Shown here: piece after piece, positions 11,890 through 22,781 of the stretch
Layout: every line of letters starts with the position of its first letter
Numbering within the stretch: the first letter of the stretch is position 1
Assembly (NCBI GenBank): GCA_948567375.1
Contig: OX419759.1
Span: 11,996,744-12,060,743, forward strand
Length of the DNA stretch: 64,000 nt
Direction: 5' to 3'
Source of the DNA: Lunularia cruciata
Taxonomy: Eukaryota > Streptophyta > Marchantiopsida > Lunulariales > Lunulariaceae
Notes under the pieces: generated by a model
What the model saw: only the letters and a program-made list of their open reading frames with translations
Database searches by the model: none
What the model was told of the DNA's origin: nothing
Program-made: the position numbers and the translations under genes

Positions 11890-12111
11890 CAATTATTTGA
11901 AGATTTTAAGTTGTTTCTTTCTTGTTATTAAAAGAGGCTTGAGGGATTGAAATAATAAGGTGGGTATGGGTATACTAGAAATGTGCTCCGAGCTAATATG
12001 AAGTGAATGCAAAATAAGCATAAGCTATCTATCCCTTGGGATGGAAGACGATTTGAAATCTCCTTTGTCTACGAAGGAAAAAGCTCTAAGTAAAAGTAAT
12101 ATAACTATGAA
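11890..12111 (+). other. Plastid trnV-rrn16 spacer with rrn16 promoter/leader, nuclear copy A
   Basis: The spacer has plastid length and contains words typical of the plastid rrn16 leader, such as GCTCCGAGC followed by AATATGAAG, then CTTTGTCTACGAA and AACTATGAATCTCATGG at its end. This shows one continuous piece of plastid DNA and not two separate insertions. It is unlikely to act as a promoter in the nucleus. Confidence 0.8.
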
Positions 12112-12376
12112 TCTCATGGACTGTTTGATCATGGCTCAGGATGAACGCTGGCGGCATGCTTAACACATACGTTTCGTACCGGGAGCATCCTAGTGGTGTT
12201 TCCAGTGGTGGACAGGTCAGTAATGCGTAAGAACCTGTCCTTGGGAGGGAGACAACAGCTGGAAACGGTTGCTAATAACCCGTAGGCTCAGGAGCAAAAC
12301 GAGGAATCCACCCAAGGAGAGGCTTGCGTCTGATTAGTTTGTTGGTGAGGTAATAGCTTTACCAAGACGACGATCA

Positions 12377-12419
<43 letters not shown>

Positions 12420-12591
12420 GGCCCAGACTCATTGGGACTGAGACAGCAGTGGGGAATTTTCGGTGTGGGCGAAAGCCTGACGGAGCAATGCCGCGTGGAG
12501 GTAGGAAGGTTACGGGTCGTAAACTCCTTTTCTCAGAGAACATGTAATGACGGTATCTGAGGCACAAGCATCGACTAACTCTGTGCTAGCA
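12112..12591 (+). pseudogene. rrn16: Partial plastid 16S rRNA (5' part), nuclear copy A
   Basis: The fragment begins at TCTCATGGA and follows plastid 16S rRNA through GCTCAGGATGAACGCTGGCGG, the CAGTAGCTGGTCTGAGAGG region, CAATGCCGCGTGGAGG and CTAACTCTGTGC. It stops before the 530-loop. Substitutions are scattered throughout, and the stretch after GACTGAGAC is rearranged. It keeps about the first 480 nt of a gene near 1490 nt long. It lies in the same orientation as trnV upstream. Confidence 0.93.
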
Positions 12592-12982
12592 TCCAACAAT
12601 TCAACATCCTTCACATTCTTGAAGCTTGTTACAAATTTCAAATTCTAAGTATTTGGAATCTGTAGTAATTTACCGTAGCAACTGTATGGCTTTAGCTTAT
12701 TCTCTCTCTTATCAAGGAATTGGTGGATTATTGTATAATTACCCACTTCTGAGGTGTAACTTCCGCCTTCTGGAGTTCATAAAGCTTAACCTAGCAACAA
12801 AGAAACTCTGTTTCTGGAAACAAGCTTGCTCCACTATTAATCCGCTCCCACAAATTAATACTGTTTTTGCTTCTCAAAACTCTCTCAATTCACGGGGACA
12901 ATACCGAGTCTATACTTCAAGTAAAGGGATCACGCAAGTTAGAAAGGAATTTACAATGAGATACTATAAATTGAATATCTCT
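12592..12982. other. Spacer between plastid fragment and transporter pseudogene
   Basis: No gene is recognised in these 391 bp. A plus-strand open frame at 12626-13120 runs into the antisense of the last transporter exon and is not supported by codon-level conservation in copy B. Confidence 0.5.
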
Positions 12983-15900
12983 TTAAGCTGTTCCAGTAGG
13001 AAGTTGAGGTGGAGGTTTTTGATTTCCTGGCTCAAAACTATCAATATCCTTCCGAGCCCACGACCGACCCCAGCCTTGCGGAGCTCGTCTGCTCCACATC
13101 CTCTCCACTTCTTCAAATGACAGACCCTTCGTTTCAGGGACGAAGAGGAAGACGAAAAGAAGTCCCAAAACGGAGACTCCGCAAAAGAATTAAAAGGTGA
13201 AAGAAGTACCAATACCCTTCATCATGGACAAAAAGCTCTGAGTTATCACTAGATTGGCCGTCCAGTTCGAGTTGGCTGCGATCGCACCGCAAACGCCTCA
13301 GAATATGAGTGAATACACCTCAGAGTTCACTGCCCATGGAACCAGCCCCATTCCTGGGGAGAACACTACTATGTGCGAAGCCAACCCGAGTATGGACATC
13401 CGTGAGTGAACCAGGAGCGTGATAATTCATCTCCAAAATAGTCGTTTGTTGTCCTGTTTGAGAGTAGGCAGATCGCCGGCAACATCTATGGACATCAAGA
13501 AACATGTGTAGTTACTGCTTCGATGTGAGATACCAAGTTGACTAGTTGGATAATACATGTGCCTGTTGAACTAAATAGGGCATAACCGGATCACTTAGGA
13601 AATTGGGGCATGAATTCCTGAAGCACGCTTGGACAGCTGCAGACCTGTTACATGTGCTTGATAATAGTCAATTGATAAGATAGAACATGCTCCATTTAAA
13701 GTGGATTGACAGAAGCAAATTCATTTCACTTAAAACCGGCTCAAACAGGGGCTTCGAAGTTAAGTTGACTTCGAAATCCCTCACTTATAAAGGATTAGTT
13801 CTGAAGAATGATGACTTATGAAACTTATGCAACAGTATATTCCGATAGAAGTGTTGTCTTTTCAAGTTCAAGATTTCAAAGCTGTAGCTCATACTCAGTA
13901 AGTATAACAGATCATGATTGTGAATTTTGAAAGACATATGTGTCCCCTCATGGTATTTCTCAGATATGGCAAAGTGTCAGGAGCAACATTCGAATTTAGC
14001 GACTTTGCATAATATGAACAACAAATGGACTTGTGAGCGACTTGACGACCTCATCGGCCAACTTAAGGGACGTGGAAAACACACGCGAAAATCGAAGTTA
14101 GACTTATGTTTCATCCAGCTCGAAGAAATCTTGAAGAGTATGACGAACACACGAAACCTTGAGAGCTCGCTACAGACCTAAGACTACTTAAATTCTTAAT
14201 CCAGGATCAATTCTCAAACGCTTTATGAAGAAATTACACAGGACAGGTTAATTGCAAACCACCGTATCATGCCAACTGGAGCAAATTGTCTACAGGTGAA
14301 TGGATTACCTCATTGTGTTTTGCGGCACAGAATCCACATGTGGCGCTGGCCTTTAAGCAGGACACACAATTGAAAATCGAAGAAGGTGTCAATAGAGGAC
14401 ACGTGAAGCCAGGAGCTTGTGGGAAGCTTTCCAGAATTTCTACTGCCGGAGAACCGCTGTTCGTGAGATGGAAGGCAACAGTCAGCAGTATAAGTGCCCC
14501 AATTACACCAATTAAACTGCCTATCACTAATCTCCTCCTCCCAAGTCTATCGATAAAGATTATGCCTGCCACAGTGCCCAAAGCATTCGTTCCTGCCACA
14601 ACACGAGATGGTAACATCGAAGTCTGATGCGAGGCATAGCCTGCCAGTTCCACAATTGATGGAGCATAGTACATGACTGTGTTTATCCCCACGAATTGTT
14701 GAAAGAACTGTCCAACTATCACGAAGTAGGTTAGCACTAAAATCATAAACAGATTCTAACTTGAGCTTTTCAGGTCTGATACTTCAAGAAATGGATCTTA
14801 CGTAGCTGGAGAATATGAACCACCCCAATAATTCCGTGATTTCCAAGTAATTGTGTTAGATATAATAACCTGAAGACCAACACCAGTAACGAGGGCCATT
14901 TTGATTTGTTTGGTCCGAAGTGCGTGTCTAAAAGTCACCCCGTGATCCTGTTGCATTTCTTTATGAACAGTTTCCTTCAGCTGTTCGACCTCCAGGGCTA
15001 GTTGTTCCTGTCGTGGATAAATCTGCCTCAAAACATCGACTGGAGCTTCCTTCTTTCCCTGAAATGCACCAAAGGGAGGATCATATTCTCTCTTAGGTTT
15101 AGAGCCTGCAAGCTCCTGGATCCTTACATCTGAATGCTGTTCCTTCCAACGGAAGGAACATAAAAGAGTACCAAACCTGCATACAACTAAATGACAAACT
15201 CAATTTAGAAGACGAAGGGCGAACAAATAATAGTGTATGCGCTTACCTTGCGACAGAGCCAGCGGGGAGATTCGGGCGAAAACCACATTGCCAGTAATTG
15301 CACAAGTGCAGGTAAGGCTGCTACTCCGAGCATCCACCGCCATGTCCCGGGTACCTGCACAATAGCATCGATGGTATATACCGTTGATTAGACGGGGTAA
15401 CGGCTCTAGGTGAATGTAACTCCGAAGTTTAGAGGCCGTTACAAGTATTTTAGCTGCTACGTAACAACCAGTATTTTGATTGCTGAAATCTCTTCAAGGT
15501 GACAGAATTCCGAGGTGAGCCTCGTGATAAAGCTCGTGAATGTCACTCATCAGTAGAATGCGAACGCACCTCATTTCTTCCAGTAGGGTCCTGAAACCAT
15601 GTAGTTTATGAAGAAAGAATAAAACAAATTCCAAACAAAATCCTAGCTTTCTCAACTTCCCTGTTTCCATGGATTGTGCATAGATCCTATCCTTGAATTG
15701 CCGGTAAATTCCTGCATCCTATCCTTAAATTGGGAATGATTGTCAAACAGTTCCCACTCCACTGCAACATGTGCGCTTCGGATATCCAGCGCTAGTGTTC
15801 CGAACTCAAATGTCGTTGACAACCGTTTCATTTAGTCGGTAATCAAGCATTGTCTCCATAGTCAGCAGTAGTAGTTCACAGCATCTCCAAAGTACTATAT

Positions 15901-16943
15901 ATAGAACTACAAACATAATCAGAGCCTTGATTTGATTCAGCAACAGAACTTTCTAACCAATAGCAACTTCGAATTCAGGTTCTCGTTAGTACCGCAATCC
16001 CGGCAGTCAGCGAAAAGTAATCTTACATGGGTAAATCAGAGGTTGATGACATATGAGACAAATTGACCCCCGGTTATCATGAGGACATTCATAGTAACCA
16101 GTGCTCCGCGAAGTTTAGCGGGTGAAGCTTCAGCAATGTATAGTGGAGCCGTCATGGACGCGATTCCAATTCCCAGACCGACCAAAACTCGTCCAATAAT
16201 TATAATTACCGGACTGCTAGCCGAGGCCATGACAATTGCTTCAATCACCAAAATGATATCTGAGACCATAATTACAGGTTTCCTACCGAACCGATCGATC
16301 ATCTTGCCTCCTAATGCGGATCCAATTATTGCTCCTGCGAGTGCTGTGCTCACGATTGCTTCCTGCAAATTTCTCACTTTCAGTTCTAGAAAGACCTCGA
16401 ATCTCTTCTCACGGATCTCATTGACACTTCTTCCTTCGTCGTACTCATCCACAACAGCCACTAACTAATGGAAACAAATGTCCGGGATTTCTGGAAGCAG
16501 CAATATTTTGTAATGACAGAAGAATTTAGAGATGAACCTGCAAAGAAGTGTTCTTGACCACAGATCCAAATCATCTCGTATGTAGAGGATCGCCCCAGAT
16601 ATGACACGTTCGCATTCAATGCCCAGAATTTTACATATATGCAAAGAAAGCATCAGTGAAAGAATAACATGCCCAGAGACAAAAGTCAAACAATATAATC
16701 AACTGATCGAGAGAGGATGGCTCAACTGAACTTATGTCAAAGTGCAGTACCTGTGTCGTACCCAAACAGAAGTCCCCCGAGATCCGCGCAAAGAGCCAGC
16801 TTCCATATATAACGATTCATGTTAGGAGTCGACGCATCATCGGGGCTGTTCTTGTACTGTTCAGCCTTCATCCCCTTACCTCTAGTTCCGTTTCTGCCGA
16901 CCACCTGCTCTTTTGAGCTTGCTGTGAGCGGTACATCACCCAT
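12983..16943 (-). pseudogene. INT2/INT4-like inositol (sugar) transporter, pseudogene, copy A
   Basis: Major-facilitator sugar transporter of the plant INT type (H+/myo-inositol symport at a membrane). Seven exons: 16751-16943, 16538-16605, 16027-16362, 15247-15354, 14870-15058, 14309-14707, 12983-13485. The intact gene would give about 607 residues. Family motifs are [41 protein letters not shown], a CxxC-rich loop (NCVSCLKASATCGFC) and PETKGLSFEEVE. Lesions: the intron before exon 2 ends AC instead of AG; exon 2 lacks 1 nt; TGA at 16036-16038 in exon 3; a 22-nt deletion near 13391-13396 in exon 7; TAA at 13190-13192. Exons 4, 5 and 6 are open. The gene is dead as a full-length transporter. 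The inositol assignment rests on length and the cysteine-rich loop; a related transporter subfamily is possible. Confidence 0.9.
15138..15160. repeat. Hairpin in transporter intron, 10-bp arms
   Basis: TGTTCCTTCC and GGAAGGAACA flank AAC. Copy B (about 60127-60142) has the left arm and then continues directly with ATAAAAG, so copy A has an extra 9 nt that are the reverse complement of the sequence just before. Confidence 0.9.
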
Positions 16944-17379
16944 TTTGAATGCATTTCAACTCACAATAAAGCGAATAATATCGTGAATTTGCCGTCAAAA
17001 CATGCAATCCGAGTTTTTCTTCACAAGTCTGCGCAATCCCGAGAAGTAACAAAACCTTCCTTATATTTCCTATATTGACAATCTACAGCGGATTCCAGTG
17101 TGCCGATACGCCTAAGTAGCGAATAGGAAACTGAACTTCATGATTTCGTTCGAACACTTAGCTACTGGGACTTGAATAAATCATAACCTCCACAAAAATA
17201 CAGAGTGGGAACCACTAGCCTACAAGATCACTATCTTCTGTTCTCAGAGTAGTCTCCAGGCTACCAGCCATTTCAACGTGGTATTCTACACAGATGTATG
17301 CAGCTAGTGTAGAAGCAAATTCCGAACTCCATATACCTTTCTCCTACACCTGGGGAAGGAAGTCATATCTATGAACATG

Positions 17380-18050
17380 ATACAGACATCCCACACTCAA
17401 ATTAGACAAATGTGTGCAGTATTTCTACCATGCGTGAGTTGGGTCCTCAGTGGACCCAACTCACCTACAAACTTTCTACAACAGATATTGAATACACAGG
17501 CAACCACGAACAGCAGCTCCACTCCATATCGAGTCACAAACGAGCATAATGACTTCTCAGAGAGTTAGATCTGCACCGGATCTGTTAAACCAAGCAGCTG
17601 TACGAAGTCCTGTGCATGATCGAGTGATCCCAGGTGAAGTGAACTGAATTCTGTAGTGAAGGAGAAAATCCGATAGACGGGGCGTCTTCTGGCATGACGC
17701 CAAAAACGCGCAAGCAAGTCTGAAGTCAGTGTACGGATGTGGCTTTCGACAAGCGTCAGACAACCGTCGATGAAGAGAGGACGGTTGCCCTGGTCCTCGG
17801 ACCCACCGAAGACCCACGCGGTGTACTGCCTATGGACCCAAATGAGGAACAATTCGGCAGCATTTCAGCCATACCTTTCTGTTTAGGCAGGTCTTCCCAT
17901 CAAATGCACTAGGAGAGCGTGTATCACCAACATTGCTGCAGCTTTGCAAGCAACCAAGTCCTTGGAGTCTACATTCTGAAGTTGAGGCTGTGATATAATT
18001 ATTAAGACAGCTCGTGCTTTATCCAATGATTCTTCTATAGAGCGACTGGC
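17380..18050 (-). pseudogene. Unidentified multi-exon gene remnant, copy A
   Basis: An exon-like block at 17875-18050 sits between an AAG acceptor and a GTATGG donor. It reads in part QNVDSKDLVACKAAAM, with helical, ARM- or HEAT-like composition. Further protein-like text lies at 17557-17852 (ending near HAQDFVQLLGLTDPVQI) and before 17435 (VTRYGVELLFVVACVFNICC). The copy A exon shifts frame near its end, and the copy B exon (62851-63032) shifts frame near its start, so both look broken at different places. I do not recognise the family. It lies upstream of the transporter on the same strand. Confidence 0.4.
17434..17464. repeat. Perfect hairpin, 13-bp arms and 5-nt loop
   Basis: GTGAGTTGGGTCC and GGACCCAACTCAC flank TCAGT. 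Copy B (about 62416-62440) keeps only the inner GGTCC/GGACC pairing and lacks the outer left arm. Confidence 0.9.
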
Positions 18051-19468
18051 CTTCATAATTCACTACCGTTACGCTGCTTAAGTAGTCCTTTGCGTTGCAA
18101 GGGAAGCAAAAAAGTACTCCATCATAGATCCAAGTTGCGAATCTTTAATGAACTGATTTGTCGTTTCTGAATCAGGTCAAGGGAGGCTCCATGCAAACTC
18201 AAGACTACGCAATTTCTTTCGTTAGACAATTATATACGATGAGAGAAGTTTCATAGAGGTCCAACTACAAGAAGACGTTAAATTGTTAAGATGTTGTCGA
18301 AGCTGACATCAGTCAAAAGCTGGGGTAACTTCTAAAAGAAGTATGTCAAAAAGTGGTGGAATTCACTTCTTTAGTAATGGATGTCTGTGTCCAACTGAAT
18401 AAAGAGCTCAAAACTTCTGGAAAGAACTCCCCATGATATTCTCAATCTCATTGTGTATCTTCGCAAGCTGGATATATAAACATATTATTCGATCTCACTG
18501 GCATAATCAAATACATATATTGTCCTTACCATAATCGTCCTTCTAATCTTACTGACACTAACGTTCACAACTACAAGAATAAAGAAACACACACAACAGT
18601 ACTGTAGTGTACGAAAGTTTTCATGCAACCAATCACCGCATGGATATTTTGTCATGGAGATAGCACTAAATGTGGACTTTACCGTTAGTGTCATGAAACA
18701 ACTTCGACGAGAACGAAACAATCGTCCTATATCTGGAGTCAGGACCACCAGGACCATTTACGTAACTCGTGTTCTTTAAGAAGTGTATTAGAGGTTTAGT
18801 ATCCCGGATTGTCGTTTTCTTCTTCTTCTTATTTGTTTGAAACGAGTTGTATGCTTTTTCTATGATCACGCATGAACATGTTACTGATAATAATTTGAAA
18901 CTGTCAAGTTAGAACGAAAGTTAAGTTGAGTAAGTAAGGTTCAGTGTTATGATTATGGTAATATCTTGAACGATTTGTGTGTGCAATTGGAGTTAAAATG
19001 AAAAGTTTGAAATTAATGATTCCCAACTTGCACGCACATAAAAGATGCATTTTACGCATTGGTATAGTCTTTGAGTATCGGATATCTTTTAGCACTCAAC
19101 CAACATGCAGATCACCAAATGCAAATTACATCACCAAAAATGATTGCATTCATAGTCTTTTTCAGTTGAAGTTGATCAAACCTTAGTAATTGTGCATTGC
19201 ATGAGGCTTAGACTGTTGATAGAACTGACCTGATTCAATCAAAAGATTGATTTGACAGAAAAAAAATTTATAATGATCTAAGTTAACATATTCTGTCACA
19301 GTTCTTCCCGTAGATATACATCTGACATGATACAATTTTATTATGAGCAACTCCTATCAGAAAAAGACAATAAATTATAGTCAGCTCAAGGAATATACAA
19401 GAAAGCATAAGTATGATTCATATGTATACACATGAATGAAACTCTACATTGAAATATTTCTCGTATCT

Positions 19469-19700
19469 CACAAATAAATTTAGTTTCCATATATTTTATT
19501 ATATATCTAAATTGATTTGGGAAACTAAGCTTTATTTAAGTTCATAGAAATATTTCACAATTAAATTTAATTTCACTCCATGTATTTCCATCATCAAATT
19601 TATTTGGGAATCTAAATGTTCAGTTTCACCCTAAAATTTAATGTAAATTTACTCCATATATTTACATCATCAAATTTATTTTTGAAACTAAGTGCTCAGT
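19469..19700. repeat. Degenerate tandem repeat, three units of about 70-85 bp
   Basis: Three successive units share AAATTTA, a TTTCC or TTTAC step, a CATCAAATTTATTT-like core and an ending near GGGAA(A/T)CTAA or GAAACTAA. The units differ by substitutions and small indels. Confidence 0.6.
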
Positions 19701-20198
19701 TCACTCTTGACTTTTACTTTATTCGACACCAAGATCCTCCTCTATTGAATATTCGTATTATGCAAATGTTATATTTTGGTTGTAATCTCCTATTTTAAAT
19801 ATTTTGTTCGTACAGGATATTCTTTTCTTCCTTCAAAGTTAATCGTTGCATGTCTGTAAAACTACAATGTTCTTATTAATCGTTCTAATGGTCAATAAAA
19901 GTTTATCTAAATAGTGGTTGTTTCTGTGTCACTAGATATATACACTTTAAAACTTAGGACACCCATTAACTTATGATCCTTAAGTATGATTCTTTTTTTG
20001 GACATAACTTAATTTCGAACACATTAGGATTCTCATAGTCATAAGCCTCACTGTAAATATTCAAAGTTTATAGTATTATCTTTAAAATATCATTATTTTT
20101 GAGAAAAAGAACAAAAATTTGAACACTTTGAATTCCTATTCTTACTCTTCTAATCTGGAATTATTAAAAATTTCTCACATATAATGGAAAATCATACT

Positions 20199-20232
20199 TT
20201 ATATATATATATATCTATATATATATATATAT
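20199..20232. repeat. TA microsatellite
   Basis: An almost pure run of TA dinucleotides, interrupted once by a C. Confidence 0.9.
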
Positions 20233-20366
20233 GAACTAAGAGAGTAATAATTTACCATACTATACTACATTATTACAACGTTCATACTTAATATATAATG
20301 AACAAAAGACTAATCATTTTACCGCAATATATAACATTCTTACAACGTTCATATGATAATCATATA
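20233..20366. repeat. 67-bp tandem duplication
   Basis: Units 20233-20299 and 20300-20366 share the landmarks GAAC, TTTACC and TTACAACGTTCATA at the same spacing, with scattered differences. Confidence 0.65.
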
Positions 20367-20620
20367 GAGTTAAATTGAACCTTGTCTCCACTAAAACAGA
20401 AAACATGGTTATCATAAACAAAAATATTCAGAATGTGTATTGAGAGTACCCATGACTCTCGTTCCAAACATACTTTTAAAAGAGTACGTGTGCTAAATTT
20501 AATCTATAAGTAATACGCGTGTTAAATTTATTCTATAAGTAAATTATGAATACGTCTATGAATTTTTTGTAACAAAGTGGGATAGCAACAGCGTCGAAAT
20601 CCTACTAATGGTATAGCGGT

Positions 20621-20902
20621 ATGAGAATGAAAGTTTCATATGAAGTAAGTTTCACGTAAAGTACCATTTATCTAGAGTAACTTTATAACGAAAATTTCAT
20701 GTAAAATATCAACAACAACAACAACATAATTTTATTCATTTATTTATTTATGAAGGACAATATGAGAAAGGAAGTTTCATATGGAGTAAGTTTCACGTAA
20801 AGTACCATTTATCTACAGTAACTTTATAACAAAAGTTTCATGTAAAATACCAACAACAACAACAACATAATTTTATTCATTTATTTATTTATGAAGAACA
20901 AA
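20621..20902. repeat. 141-bp tandem duplication
   Basis: Two units, 20621-20761 and 20762-20902, are nearly identical. Each contains AAGTAACTTTATAAC-like text, a CAA trinucleotide run and a TTATTTA run. The high identity suggests a more recent event than the neighbouring AT-rich repeats. Confidence 0.9.
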
Positions 20903-21747
20903 TGAAACGAAACTGATTTTTCATGCAACGTTTTATAAGGTTTGCGATACCGCTTTCTTTTAGGGATATAAAACGCAACTACACTCCATGTTTTTGGTAG
21001 TTTCGACAAGTTACAAAGCCCATATCCTATGTTTGACTAGGACATATTGCTTGTAGCCAAGCTATCGCTAAGCATATTTATCTATATCTGGGAATAATGA
21101 GAATATTTGGAAATAATGAGAATATTTCGAGACTATTTTTGGGAATAGTGAAATATTTCGAAATTAATAGTGAGAACTTTCGAGAGAAGGCCGTCAGCAA
21201 TGTATGGGAGGAACATTTCTTCTTATGTTGAAGCATACTCATACATTCACAACAACAATCTGAAAGTTTCGAGTATAGTACATCCAACAGTAAGTTCCAT
21301 CAACTTGTTTATCTACGATGCTGTGAAAGGACTAATATTCCTGCCATATGAGCCCCACCATTGAAATCAGTATGTAAGTTAATAAGATTGTTGGCTCGAT
21401 TTAGTTATTGAAATCACTCTGGACTCTCGGATTATCCTTCATGTGATAATTTCGAATGATCTCTAGTGTATGGCAGCAACCGAAGACCCTTTACTGTTGT
21501 GAAACACTCATTCAGTGGATTGATACTCATGGCTTATACTTAGAGAATAATAATTATTATTAAAATACCTGAATCATACGAGATCATATACGGGATAGGA
21601 AATATAATCTAAACTCTGAAGGATTACCGACGACTAAATTCTCTCCCATTTAATATCCAGATGTCGAAGATGATTTGTAGAGAGGAAGAATCCATCCCTC
21701 GAGACATCTATTCGGTGAATGAACTTGTCTCTGAGAAGATGAGAGTA

Positions 21748-21790
21748 AGTTTTGAGTAAGTTGAGAAAAAATCTCAACTTACTCAAAACT
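21748..21790. repeat. Perfect hairpin, 19-bp arms and A5 loop
   Basis: The arms 21748-21766 and 21772-21790 are exact reverse complements around AAAAA. It lies outside recognised genes. It could be a small snap-back insertion like those of copy A; no partner copy exists in the window to test this. Confidence 0.9.
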
Positions 21791-22781
21791 GATAGGAATC
21801 ATTCTCCATAAGTTTACCTTGTCTCTGAGGTGGAAAAGATGATTCCTCGGCGAGGGAATATCTTTGCCATCGAAACAGCCATGGCCCTTCAAAGCTAAGG
21901 TATCTTCTTCACCCACAAAAATCACGGAATTTCTAGTCACTCATCTCAACTTTGAAGTAGACCTCTTTCTTTCTCCACAACATCCTCCCTCTCGACCTTC
22001 AAAGAGTCCGCTGGATCCGAGACGCAATCTCATTTCCACTGGAGTCACCTGACGATTCAATGTGTGTGCTTACGTAACTCATCACCTGCTGAGTAGTGCA
22101 GATCACCCATCTGAACTTCCAATCTATAATAGTCTCCCTTCTCAGTTTCAATCTGCACGTTCTCCTCCAGCAACATCCTTTTCTAGTCGTGCATACCATC
22201 AAATGACACATCTGAAAGAATCTCCGTTTGTCAATCACCTCTTTCGATCATCTGCAGAAAGCAGCAGCTGAGGAACTGTGTCTTGCCCAACTCGTGAGTG
22301 ACGACCAAAACTAACATTTGTATTCTCATCCGTTAACACGCGCTGACGATGGAACTCCCCCCCTATCCAGCATATTAGAACTGAAAATGTGAAGGATTGC
22401 CTTGGTAAATTGGGCGTATGGTACTTGTTAAGCAATCTAGTCGTAGCCTTTTGATCTAAACGAAAACAACACACTTTGATTAGGTAGAGGGTACTAGGGT
22501 CCTAGAGGCTCTTATCCCTTCAGTAGTTGAATTTGAGAAACATGTTAGATAATTAGGATGATTGGCCATGAATCCTTTGATAAGTAAGGGCCTCCACCCC
22601 AGTACCCTCTACTGCCCTCGCTCTCTGGTAGCTAAAAAGGAAGGACGTTGTCAAGTGAACTTGCTGCTTGATATCTGATCTTGACGCTTTCATTCACTTG
22701 AGAAGTTAAGAACCATCTGCGATCTTACTTTGTATGGATATCAATACATTACTGGTGTACGTCTGATACAAGGAATGATTG

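Larger units (their letters stand above)
1..18998. repeat. Segmental duplication, copy A
   Basis: Base 1 aligns with about 35829 and base 18998 with 64000, in the same orientation and gene order: protease, plastid trnV-rrn16 fragment, transporter, unidentified remnant. By eye the copies differ at roughly 5-7 percent of sites in most places, plus many small indels. The left edge of the copy lies outside the window and homology is still running at the right edge of copy B, so neither boundary of the unit is seen. Copy A lacks the solo LTR, the gypsy element and several smaller insertions of copy B. It carries several perfect hairpins that copy B lacks. Confidence 0.95.
18999..22781. other. AT-rich single-copy region with local tandem repeats
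   Basis: No gene is recognised. The first 2 kb are strongly AT-rich. Local tandem repeats (19469-19700, 20199-20232, 20233-20366, 20621-20902) and a perfect hairpin (21748-21790) are listed separately. The DNA becomes less AT-rich after about 21800. Confidence 0.7.

Noticed and set aside
12626-13120. 164-codon plus-strand open frame
   Set aside because: Its second half is the antisense of the last transporter exon; the first half is not conserved as codons in copy B.
16605-16751. AT-AC (U12) intron explaining the AC end before transporter exon 2 in copy A
   Set aside because: The donor reads GTACTGC rather than a U12 consensus, and copy B ends in AA, so loss of an AG acceptor is more likely.
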